From NCBI GenBank assembly GCA_046328115.1, contig JAXLXE010000001.1, positions 3,100,001 to 3,164,000 of the forward strand: a stretch of 64,000 bases of DNA, read 5' to 3'. Below the pieces are notes generated by a model that was given only the letters and a program-made list of their open reading frames with translations, did no database searches and was not told the DNA's origin. This document shows, in pieces, positions 43,290 to 50,720 of the stretch (position 1 is its first letter; each line of letters begins with the position of its first letter). This stretch comes from JAXLXE01 sp046328115 (lineage in GTDB: Bacteria; Chloroflexota; UBA6077; JACCZL01). A program made the position numbers and the translations under genes.

Positions 43290-43541
43290 CTACGCCGCGT
43301 GGCTCTCCGGGCGCGGGTGCGCCCCGCCAAGCATGGACACCAACGCCAGCGTGGACTGCGCCAGCCGCGCGTGGTGGTCGCGCTCCGCCTCGTAGGCCTG
43401 CTTCAGGTCCCGCGCGTAGCGCAGCAGAAGCTCGTGGTCCGTCTGCAGCCGCGCCAGGCGCACTCGCAGAGCGTCGTAGCTGAGAGGCCCCGTGCCTAGC
43501 TCATCGGATGGGTGGAAGGGGGGGTGGTTGGGATCGATCAT
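43290..43541 (-). CDS. Small coiled-coil protein of unknown function
   Basis: An 83-residue protein. After a Pro/His-rich start (IDPNHPPFHPSDE) there is one long amphipathic helix (ALRVRLARLQTDHELLLRYARDLKQAYEAERDHHARL) that looks like a signalling coiled coil. The LLRYARDLKQAYEAER stretch resembles linker helices next to HD-GYP or cyclase domains in Chloroflexota and Cyanobacteria, but no output domain is attached. The start at 43541 is chosen because upstream codons of the longer frame (to 43664) overlap the promoter side of the divergent LLM gene. It converges on the dihydropyrimidinase with a 7-bp gap. Confidence 0.55.
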   Translation of the reverse strand: MIDPNHPPFHPSDELGTGPLSYDALRVRLARLQTDHELLLRYARDLKQAYEAERDHHARLAQSTLALVSMLGGAHPRPESHAA

Positions 43542-43682
43542 CGGCGGGCGCTCGCTCTGCAGTCTTTCTATAGTCTCCACCTGGAGCCTGCACCTGGATA
43601 ATCGACCGACAATGCTGGAAGTTGAGCCCTCGCTCCGCCCCATCAGCAGCGCGGGCGCGCGCAAACCCGGAGTCAGCTACCC

Positions 43683-44687
43683 GTGCGGTTCGGCATAGCC
43701 TTTCAGACCAATAAGACGCCCGCCGAGTACGCCGTGCTGGCCCAACTGGTGGATCGCCTGCCGTTCGACGTCGTGAGCGTCTACAACGACCTGGGCTTCC
43801 AGCCGGCCCTCGGCCCGCTGCTCATGATGGCGCCCCACCTCCATCGCGCCACGCTGGGCCCGGCCGCCCTCAATCCGTTCCTGGTCCACCCCGTGGAGAT
43901 CGCCGGCCAGGCGGCCGTCCTGGACCTGGCCACAAACGGACGCGCCTACCTGGGCCTGGCCCGCGGCGCCTGGCTGGATCGCGCCGGCGTCCACCCCCAC
44001 CAGGGCGTGGAAGCACTTCGCGACGCCATCCACATCGTGGGTCAGCTCCTCTCGCGCCGTACCCAGCGATACAACGGCACCGTATTCACACTGGCGGAAG
44101 ACCTGGTGCTCGGCTACCAGCCCCTCCGGGCCGACCCGCCGATCATGGTAGGCACCTGGGGAGACCGAGCGGCCGAGCTCGCCGGCGAGCTCGCGCGGGA
44201 GGTGAAGGTGGGAGGCTCCGCCAATCCCGGCGTGGCTCCGCGAATCCGTGCCGCCATCAAACGCGGTGAACGTCGCGCCGGGCGCCCAGCGGGCACCGTC
44301 GGCCTCTGCTTCGGCGCCGTGACCGTGGTAGATCGCGATGGACCCACCGCCAGAGCACTGGCCCGCCGCGAGATCGCCCTCTACCTGCCCGTGGTCGCCA
44401 AACTGGACCGGCAATCAGACCCTGAGTGGCTGGCCCGCGTCTCCGCGGCCGCGGCGCGGGGGGATGCCGACGCCGTCGTGCGCGACGTCTCTGACGAGAT
44501 CCTCGCCCGTTTCGCCTTCGCCGGAACACCAGATGACATCGTCCAGCAGGTCGTCGCTCTGGCCGCGGCGGGGGTCGATCGGGTGGAGCTCGGCACACCC
44601 CACGGCCAGCGCCCGGATGAGGCCATCAAGCTGCTGGGCCAGCAAGTCGTTCCCCAGGTGCACGCCCTCCTGGGGGACCCCACGTGA
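43683..44687 (+). CDS. LLM-class flavin-dependent oxidoreductase
   Basis: A 334-residue luciferase-like TIM-barrel enzyme. It opens MRFGIAFQTN, has LGPAALNPFLVHPVEIAGQAAVLDLATNGRAYLGLARGAW (the conserved central strands), and RADPPIMVGTWGDRAAELAGELA further on. These are standard for the F420-dependent methylenetetrahydromethanopterin-reductase-like branch. Substrate unknown. Start GTG; the Shine-Dalgarno signal is poor. Its end overlaps the GTG of the small TIGR04076 gene by four bases. Confidence 0.85.
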   Translation: MRFGIAFQTNKTPAEYAVLAQLVDRLPFDVVSVYNDLGFQPALGPLLMMAPHLHRATLGPAALNPFLVHPVEIAGQAAVLDLATNGRAYLGLARGAWLDRAGVHPHQGVEALRDAIHIVGQLLSRRTQRYNGTVFTLAEDLVLGYQPLRADPPIMVGTWGDRAAELAGELAREVKVGGSANPGVAPRIRAAIKRGERRAGRPAGTVGLCFGAVTVVDRDGPTARALARREIALYLPVVAKLDRQSDPEWLARVSAAAARGDADAVVRDVSDEILARFAFAGTPDDIVQQVVALAAAGVDRVELGTPHGQRPDEAIKLLGQQVVPQVHALLGDPT

Positions 44688-45034
44688 GCGAGCGACAGCG
44701 CGACGACGCATTCGAGCTATTCGACCTGCGCGTGACCATCGAGGAGATCCGCGGGACCTGCACCTGCAGCCACGCCGTGGGCGACAGCTTTGAGCTACGC
44801 GGCGGCAAGCTCTCGATCCCCGGCGATGGCGGCTTCTGCCTGTACGCCCTGCAGTCCGCCATTCCACTGCTGCCGGCCAAGCAGCGCCCCACCCACCCGA
44901 ACGACTGGATGACCACGGACGCTCGGGTGGTCTGCCCGGATCCGCTCTGCGGCGTCGTGCTGCTTATCCAGCGCTCGGGCACCCGCCAGCTCCATCACGA
45001 CGACGTGAGCGCGGTCCCACTAGCGGACGACTGA
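44684..45034 (+). CDS. TIGR04076-family protein
   Basis: A 116-residue protein with the pattern I associate with TIGR04076: VTIEEIRGTCTCSHAVGDSFELRGGKL, then GGFCLYALQSAIPLLPAKQR, DWMTTDARVVCPDPLCGVVLLIQR. Three cysteine positions (TCTC, FC, VCPDPLC) could bind a metal. The family is small and uncharacterised and is often found beside redox enzymes. The GTG overlaps the stop of the LLM oxidoreductase, so the two are co-translated and may work together. Confidence 0.8.
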   Translation: MSERQRDDAFELFDLRVTIEEIRGTCTCSHAVGDSFELRGGKLSIPGDGGFCLYALQSAIPLLPAKQRPTHPNDWMTTDARVVCPDPLCGVVLLIQRSGTRQLHHDDVSAVPLADD

Positions 45035-45073
45035 GCCGCCCAGCCTCCTCGGATCAAGCACGGCGAGCCTGGC

Positions 45074-45430
45074 CTACTCGGCTGCCACGCAGAACTCGTT
45101 GCCCTCCGGATCCTGGAGCGTGGTCCACTCCACGTTCCACTCGTTCCGCGTCGCCCCGCGCGTAGCCCCCAACGCCACCAGGCGCTCCACCTCCGCCTCA
45201 CGGTTGGCCGTGTGGAAGTCCAGATGGCAGCGGTTCTTGGCGGTCTTCCCCTCTGGGACCTTGATGAACAGCCACCGAATGCCGTCCGACTCTGACGTCA
45301 GCATCGCGAAGTGCGCCTCAGACATGGCCACGGTGCGGCCCGTCACGGCTGCCCAGAACCGGGCAAGGGCCGGCGGATCGGCCGCGTCGAAGGTGATGTT
45401 CGCCAGGTGCAGTCGCTGATCTCCAGACAT
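45074..45430 (-). CDS. VOC-family (glyoxalase-like) protein
   Basis: A 118-residue vicinal-oxygen-chelate protein. LANITFDAADPPALARFWAAVTGRTV is the first beta-alpha-beta module, KNRCHLDFHTANREAEVERLVALGAT is the second, and LQDPEGNEFCVAAE is the typical end carrying the last metal ligand Glu. The type (HLDF...DPEGNEFCV) is abundant in Actinobacteria and Chloroflexota with unknown substrate. It lies 35 bp downstream of the cyclase/NB-ARC regulator gene on the same strand. Confidence 0.87.
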   Translation of the reverse strand: MSGDQRLHLANITFDAADPPALARFWAAVTGRTVAMSEAHFAMLTSESDGIRWLFIKVPEGKTAKNRCHLDFHTANREAEVERLVALGATRGATRNEWNVEWTTLQDPEGNEFCVAAE

Positions 45431-45465
45431 CTCATTCCCCTGTTGCGCTCACTGACATCGCCGTC

Positions 45466-48360
45466 TCACGACGCGAGCGCCTGCGCCGGCCGTGCAGCCA
45501 CCTCGCCGGCCAGGGCGATGGCGTCGGCCGTGGCCAGCTCGCTGCCAACTCGATGGGCCGTCTCGAACGCCGCGCCCGCGCGGGCCTTCGCGCGCGCCAG
45601 ATTCCGATCCACGCTTGGCCGATTGCCAGGCCAGATCCGGGTGCCCGACCGCTGCAAGATCCCCGCGCTCGCCCCAAAGAGGGTCGCCGCCAGCGTCGAA
45701 TCACCCTGCGCGTCCACCACCGCGGCCACGCCCGCCAGACATTCCGCGATGCCCCGTTGGTCGTCGTTTTTGCGGAAGATGCTAATGGCCTCCTGGAACA
45801 CCGTCAGTGCGTCGCGCAGGCGGCCCTGCTCGTGGGCCACGTGCCCCAGGTTGTGCAGCGAGCTCGCCAGCCCGCTCACGCCGCCGGCCTCCCGGAACAG
45901 CCGAGCGCTCTCCTCGTACCGCAGCCGCGCATGATCGAGATCACCGGCCGCCCGGGCGGCATCCCCAGCCCCGTTCAGCATGTGCGCGGTACCCCAGCCA
46001 TCCCCGCTGGTCCGCCGAACCGCCAGCGAGGCATCGAAGTGCCGCCGCGCCCGCTCGTGCTCGCCCCGCATCGTCGCCACGCGCCCCAGCACCGCGCCCG
46101 GCAGCGCCGTCGCCCATGGATCGTTCACGGTGCGGAACAGCTCCAGACTGCGCGCCGCCAGCCGCTCCGCCTCGTCTAGGTCCTCGCGGCCAAAGGCGGT
46201 GTTCCCTCGGAAGAAGCTCAGCATGCCCAGGCCCCAGGTGTCGTCGCGCGCCGCGAACGCCGCCTCCGCGGCCTGGGAGTACTCGTCCGCGCGATCCTCG
46301 TCGCCCCGCATCGTCGCCATCACGCCGCGGAACATGTAAATGCTGCCGAGCAAGCGCTCGGCGGGCGTCCCCGGCACCAGCTCCGCGGCGCGGGTGAGGC
46401 TTGATTCCGCCGCCTCGAAGCTGCTCAGCAGTACCTGAAGGATGCCGCGTATCCCCAGCGCCGCGGCCTGGCCGGGCGTCGTCGACCCAGGCTCCAGCGC
46501 CACAACCTCGTTCAGCCAGGCCAGCCCCTCGTGGAGACGACCGCGCAGGTAGACGAACCACCACAGGTGGGCCGCCATGATCCGGGCCTCCTCGAGCTGG
46601 CCCCGGTCGATCAGCAGCCTCAAAGCGCCGCGGAGGTTTCCGTGTTCTCGCGTCAGCCGCTGCAGGTACTGCTGCTGCCGCGGACCGCGCAGCTCGTGAT
46701 CCGCCTCAATGGCTAGCGCCCGGTAATACGCCGTGTAGCAGTCCACCAGGCAATCCCCGTCCTCGGAGTCCAGCAAGCGCTCCAGGCCGAACTCGCGGAT
46801 CGTCTGCAGCATCGAAAAGCGCGGTTCGCCGCCCTCGTCGGACTGCTTCAGCAGGCTCTTGTCAACCAGCGAAGCCACGCCATCGAGTAGATCGAGCTCC
46901 AGCCCGTTCCCCGCCACGCACACCCGTTCGGCGGTATCCAGGCCAAAGCTCCCGGCGAATACGGAGAGCCTCCGGAAGAGCTGCTGCTCGGCGGGCTCGA
47001 GCAGGTCGTAGCCCCAGGCGATCGCGCCCCGCAGCGTCTGCTGCCGCGCGGGCAGGTCCCGCGCGCCGCCGGTCAGCAGCGGCAGGCTCCGACCCAGCCG
47101 CGCCAGGATCGCGTCTGGCGAGAGCAGCCGCACCCGCGCGGCAGCCAGCTCTATCGCCAGCGGCAGCCCGTCCAGTCTCACGCAGATCTCCGCCACGGCC
47201 GGCGCGTTCTCGTTGGTGATGGCAAAGTCCGGTCGGACCGCCTGGGCCCGCTCGATGAACAGCCGGACGGCCTCGTACTGGGACAGCCACTCTACGGACG
47301 GCAAACTGTCCAGATCGGGCAGCCGCAGGGGCGGGACCGGGTAGTCGTGCTCGCCATACACGCGGAGGAGGGAGCGGCTGGTCACCAGCAGCTTGAGGGA
47401 CGGGCAGCTCGCCAGCAGCCGACCCAGCAACGGCGCGGCGTCCAGCACCTGCTCGAAGTTGTCCAGGACCAGCAGCACCCGGCGATCGCCGATCCACGCC
47501 GTGACCTGATCCTCCAGCGTCCGCCCCTCGCCCTCACGGATCCCAACCGCCTCGGCGATCGTCCCGACAACCGTCTCGAGGTCGCCCGCGGGCGCGAGCG
47601 GTACGAAGAACACACCCCCTTCCACCTCATCGATCAGCTCTGCCGCCGCCTGCAGGCTCAGCCGGGTCTTCCCCGTACCGCCCGGCCCGGTCAAGGTCAG
47701 CAGACGGACCTCCGGATTCCGCAACAGATCGCGGACGGTCTCCAGCTCCCCCTCGCGACCCACGAACGGCGTGGCCTGGACCGGCAGGTTGTGCGCCCGC
47801 TGGTCCAGGGAGGCCAGCGGCGGAAACTCGGCGGGGAGCTCGGGGTGCGTGAGCTGGAACACGCGCTCCGGGCGGATCAAGTCTCGCAGCCGATGGTCGC
47901 CCAGATCCAGCAGCCCGGCCGACTCGGGCAGCGCGTCGCGCGCCAGCTCAGCGGTGGAGGCGGATACCGCCACCTGACCACCGTGCGTCGCGGACAGCAG
48001 TCGCGCCGCCCGATTGAGCGGCGGGCCAAAGTAGTCGCCATCGCGATGCTCGGCAGCCCCCGTCTGGAGCGCCATCCGCACCGGGAGCGGGCCCGTCTCA
48101 CCCCACGGCGCGGAGGCCAGTCCCAACTGGGCGTCAAGTGCCGCGCCAAGGGCATCGTTCGCCGTCGCAAACGCCACGAAGAACGCGTCTCCCAGCGCCT
48201 TGAACACGTGGCCACCGTGCCGCTCGGCGCTCTCGCGGATGATCCGATCGTGCACAGCCAGCGCCTGGGCCATACCCTCCGGCTGCGACTCCCAGCGGCT
48301 GGTACTACCCTGGATATCGGTGAAGAGAAAGGAGACGGTTCCAGAAGGATGTGCTGGCAT
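45466..48360 (-). CDS. Class III adenylate/guanylate cyclase - NB-ARC ATPase - TPR regulator
   Basis: About 964 residues. The cyclase domain (1-175) is intact: metal Asp15 in FLFTDIQGST and Asp58 in KALGDAFF, base-selecting Lys54 and Asp109, and Asn116/Arg120 in LNRAARL. An NB-ARC/AAA-like domain follows with Walker A TGPGGTGKT (Lys231) and Walker B VLLVLDNFEQ (about 300). The C-terminal 450 residues are TPR-like helical hairpins. This cyclase-STAND-TPR layout is frequent in Actinobacteria and Chloroflexota and is thought to couple ligand sensing to cAMP production. The ATG at 48360 begins right before the cyclase; the longer frame to 48570 overlaps the divergent gene. Confidence 0.9.
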   Translation of the reverse strand: MPAHPSGTVSFLFTDIQGSTSRWESQPEGMAQALAVHDRIIRESAERHGGHVFKALGDAFFVAFATANDALGAALDAQLGLASAPWGETGPLPVRMALQTGAAEHRDGDYFGPPLNRAARLLSATHGGQVAVSASTAELARDALPESAGLLDLGDHRLRDLIRPERVFQLTHPELPAEFPPLASLDQRAHNLPVQATPFVGREGELETVRDLLRNPEVRLLTLTGPGGTGKTRLSLQAAAELIDEVEGGVFFVPLAPAGDLETVVGTIAEAVGIREGEGRTLEDQVTAWIGDRRVLLVLDNFEQVLDAAPLLGRLLASCPSLKLLVTSRSLLRVYGEHDYPVPPLRLPDLDSLPSVEWLSQYEAVRLFIERAQAVRPDFAITNENAPAVAEICVRLDGLPLAIELAAARVRLLSPDAILARLGRSLPLLTGGARDLPARQQTLRGAIAWGYDLLEPAEQQLFRRLSVFAGSFGLDTAERVCVAGNGLELDLLDGVASLVDKSLLKQSDEGGEPRFSMLQTIREFGLERLLDSEDGDCLVDCYTAYYRALAIEADHELRGPRQQQYLQRLTREHGNLRGALRLLIDRGQLEEARIMAAHLWWFVYLRGRLHEGLAWLNEVVALEPGSTTPGQAAALGIRGILQVLLSSFEAAESSLTRAAELVPGTPAERLLGSIYMFRGVMATMRGDEDRADEYSQAAEAAFAARDDTWGLGMLSFFRGNTAFGREDLDEAERLAARSLELFRTVNDPWATALPGAVLGRVATMRGEHERARRHFDASLAVRRTSGDGWGTAHMLNGAGDAARAAGDLDHARLRYEESARLFREAGGVSGLASSLHNLGHVAHEQGRLRDALTVFQEAISIFRKNDDQRGIAECLAGVAAVVDAQGDSTLAATLFGASAGILQRSGTRIWPGNRPSVDRNLARAKARAGAAFETAHRVGSELATADAIALAGEVAARPAQALAS

Positions 48361-48384
48361 GATGGCGCGGTCGTGACTTCCCAG

Positions 48385-48403
48385 TATTGTCCTGAAGACA
48401 ATA
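48385..48403. promoter_or_regulatory. 19-bp palindrome, candidate operator between divergent genes
   Basis: TATTGTC (48385-48391), a 5-bp spacer and GACAATA (48397-48403) form a perfect inverted repeat in the 124-bp divergent region between the cyclase regulator and the GPP34 gene. It is AT-rich against a very GC-rich background. The size and symmetry suit a dimeric repressor or activator site. Observation only; no factor can be named. Confidence 0.45.
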
Positions 48404-48484
48404 ACACCGGCGGTCGGCGAATCGACCAAAAAGTCGGCTCGCCGGCGGGTGCCGGCATGATGGCCGGCAGGCGGAGGTACGAAG

Positions 48485-49384
48485 ATGCTCTCGCTCCCAG
48501 AGGAGTTGATGCTCCTCGCCCTCGATGACCACACCGGCGAACGGATCGCTGCCAGCCAGACCTTTGACACTGCGTTGGACGGCGCCGTGATCCTCGAGCT
48601 CTGCCTGCAGTCATTTCTGACCCTGGTGGGGGACGACCGCTACGAGCTTCTCGGCGGCGCGGCGCACGGCACGCTGCTGGATGACGTCACCCGTGTGCTC
48701 GGCAAAGAGCGACACTCCACTTCGGCCGCCGCCTGGCTACAGCGCGTACGCCGCGACATCCCGGATATCGACGCCCGCGTCGCCAACAGTCTGGTGGCGC
48801 AGGGCTGCGTCCGAGTCGAGACAAAGTGGAAGCTCTGGGTGTTCCCGCGGCGACGATACCCGGCCGCCGACACCCGATGGAAGGAGCAGATCCGCGATCG
48901 GCTACGCCGGACACTGGTGGGGGGAGAGCCGCCCGACCGCCGGACGGCCGCGCTGATCGGGCTGGCCCACATGTGCGGGTTGATCGAGCCGTCCGTTCGC
49001 CCGGCCAACGAGCACGCCGCGCGCGAGCGTGCCGTCACCCTGACCGGGGGAGGCCACTACGGCGATCGGCTCTTCGCCGATCACGTCCTGGACGCCGTCC
49101 TCATAGCGATGCTCGCCACCACAGCCGCGGTCGCGCTGGCTCACGCGACCTACGCCGACGACGGTGGCATCGACTTCTCCACGGACTGGCATCCCAGCTA
49201 CACCGTGACCACCGAGACGTCCTCGGACCAACGTTCCGACGATTCCTCATCCAGCGGCTGGTTTGGCGGTCTGTTCTCAGGCAGCTCCAGTGACGGGAGC
49301 AGCGGCGGTGATAGCGGCGGCTGGGGCGACAGCGGCGGCGGCGACAGCGGCGGAGGGGGCGACGGCGGTGGCGGCGGTGACTGA
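48485..49384 (+). CDS. GPP34 (GOLPH3-like) domain protein with membrane segment and Gly/Ser-rich tail
   Basis: A 299-residue protein. Residues 1-205 match the GPP34/Golgi phosphoprotein 3 fold: LSLPEELMLLALDDHTGE at the start, AVILELCLQSFLTLVGDDRYEL, then WLQRVRRDIPDI and LVAQGCVR. In eukaryotes GOLPH3 binds phosphoinositides; bacterial members are unstudied and may bind membrane lipids. A hydrophobic stretch (VLIAMLATTAAVALAHATY) follows, then about 70 residues rich in Ser, Gly, Asp and Trp, ending in repeats of GGGD. The tail may be a flexible secreted or assembly segment. It is divergent from the cyclase regulator. Confidence 0.83.
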   Translation: MLSLPEELMLLALDDHTGERIAASQTFDTALDGAVILELCLQSFLTLVGDDRYELLGGAAHGTLLDDVTRVLGKERHSTSAAAWLQRVRRDIPDIDARVANSLVAQGCVRVETKWKLWVFPRRRYPAADTRWKEQIRDRLRRTLVGGEPPDRRTAALIGLAHMCGLIEPSVRPANEHAARERAVTLTGGGHYGDRLFADHVLDAVLIAMLATTAAVALAHATYADDGGIDFSTDWHPSYTVTTETSSDQRSDDSSSSGWFGGLFSGSSSDGSSGGDSGGWGDSGGGDSGGGGDGGGGGD

Positions 49385-49426
49385 GCCGACTGCGGCGAGC
49401 CGCCAACGGTTTTAGCTATCCTCCGC

Positions 49427-49457
49427 CCGCGCGTCAGGCGAGGCCGCGCGTCAGGCG
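49427..49457 (+). repeat. Two 14-bp direct repeats upstream of Ldh gene
   Basis: CCGCGCGTCAGGCG is at 49427-49440 and 49444-49457, with a 17-bp period, 51 bp before the ATG of the dehydrogenase. It may be an operator or a chance duplication. A TATCCT hexamer is 10 bp upstream of the first copy. Confidence 0.35.
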
Positions 49458-49507
49458 CGAACGAAACACAATCCCCACAAGACACACGCATCCAGGAGGA
49501 CGTGACG

Positions 49508-50515
49508 ATGGCAGCCGTAGATGTGAACGCCGAAGAGCTCAAGCAACGCGTCTCAAAGATCTTCGCCCGCCGTGGCGTTCCCGGCCCAGACGCCGATATC
49601 GTGGCGGATCATCTGGTTGAGGCAGACCTGCGTGGCGTCCACTCGCACGGCGTCATCCGCGTGCCCACCTACGTCGGCCAGCTCAAGGCAGGCAAGATCA
49701 ACGCCAGGCCCAACATCGCCATCGAGGTGGACAATGGCGGCCAGGTCGTGATGGACGGGGACAACGGCTTCGGCCAGCTCGCAGCGTTCCACGCCAATGA
49801 GCTGGCCATTGCCCGCGGTAAGGAGCACGGTATGGCCGGCGTGGCGCTCCGCCGCTCCAATCACTGCGGCGCGATGGCCTACTACGCCATCCGGGCCAGC
49901 CGCCAGGGGCTGATCGGCTGGGCCACCACCAACGCCGGCATGAACATGGCGCCCACCGGCGGCACCAAGAAGATCGTGGGCAACAACCCCTTCGCCATGG
50001 CCGTCCCAACCACCCGCGAGTGGCCAATGGTGCTGGACATGGCCACCAGCGTCGTCGCCGGAGGCAAGCTGGACGTGGCGCGATCGAAGGGCCAGTCCAT
50101 CCCCCTGGGCTGGGCGCGAGATGCCCAGGGCCGACCGACCACCGATCCCGTAGCGGCGCGGGCCGGGCTGCTGGAGCCGCTGGGCGGACCCAAGGGCTAC
50201 GGCATGGCCGTCATGCTGGACGTGCTAGCGGGCGTCCTCTCCGGTGGCCGCTACGGCGGCATGCTGAACGATCCCAACTCCAGCCAGTTCTTCATGACCA
50301 TCTCCGTCGATCGGTTCGCCCCGCTGGCCGCCTTCGAGGGTCGCATGGACCAGGTCATCAACCAGATCCAGGAATGCCCCCGCGAGGACGGCGTGGACCG
50401 GATCTATGTTCCGGGCGAGATCGAGTGGGGCCTGGAGACCGCGCGCCGACGCGACGGAATCCCCATGGAAGAGTCCGTCATGAAGGAGCTGGAGCAGCTC
50501 GAGGCAGAGGGTTGA
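49508..50515 (+). CDS. Ldh-family (malate/L-lactate dehydrogenase type) NAD(P)-dependent oxidoreductase
   Basis: A 335-residue enzyme of the MDH/LDH_2 (YlbC/ComC, DpkA) family, a fold unrelated to classical lactate dehydrogenase. ADHLVEADLRGVHSHGV holds the substrate-binding His, GVALRRSNHCGAMAYYAIRA is the hallmark motif, and GGTKKIVGNNPFAMAVPT binds the cofactor. It reduces or oxidises a 2-oxo/2-hydroxy acid or an imine. AGGAGG nine bases upstream supports the ATG at 49508. It is followed by a hairpin. Confidence 0.92.
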   Translation: MAAVDVNAEELKQRVSKIFARRGVPGPDADIVADHLVEADLRGVHSHGVIRVPTYVGQLKAGKINARPNIAIEVDNGGQVVMDGDNGFGQLAAFHANELAIARGKEHGMAGVALRRSNHCGAMAYYAIRASRQGLIGWATTNAGMNMAPTGGTKKIVGNNPFAMAVPTTREWPMVLDMATSVVAGGKLDVARSKGQSIPLGWARDAQGRPTTDPVAARAGLLEPLGGPKGYGMAVMLDVLAGVLSGGRYGGMLNDPNSSQFFMTISVDRFAPLAAFEGRMDQVINQIQECPREDGVDRIYVPGEIEWGLETARRRDGIPMEESVMKELEQLEAEG

Positions 50516-50530
50516 CCGTAGGCTGAACGC

Positions 50531-50567
50531 GCGACGGCGGACACGCATCCGGCGCGTCCGCCGTCGC
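50531..50567. terminator. Hairpin after Ldh-family gene
   Basis: GCGACGGCGGAC (50531-50542) pairs perfectly with 50556-50567 around a 13-nt loop, starting 16 bp after the stop codon. No T-tract follows, so it may act as a transcript-end hairpin rather than a strict intrinsic terminator. Confidence 0.55.
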
Positions 50568-50720
50568 CTGATCCCGGGGGAGCTCCACGACGTATGTAAG
50601 GGGGCCAGCGGCCCGCTCCCGCCCACACGGCCTTCGCACCGTGCTGGCTCCGAGGGTGGCGCCCCGGCATTCAGACTGGGCCCGGCCGGCACGCACGGTT
50701 GCCGGACGGGAGGAGGGAAG

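Noticed and set aside
47347..48528. 393-residue plus-strand open frame opposite the cyclase regulator
   Set aside because: Shadow of the minus-strand gene with cyclase and NB-ARC motifs; would overlap the GPP34 start.
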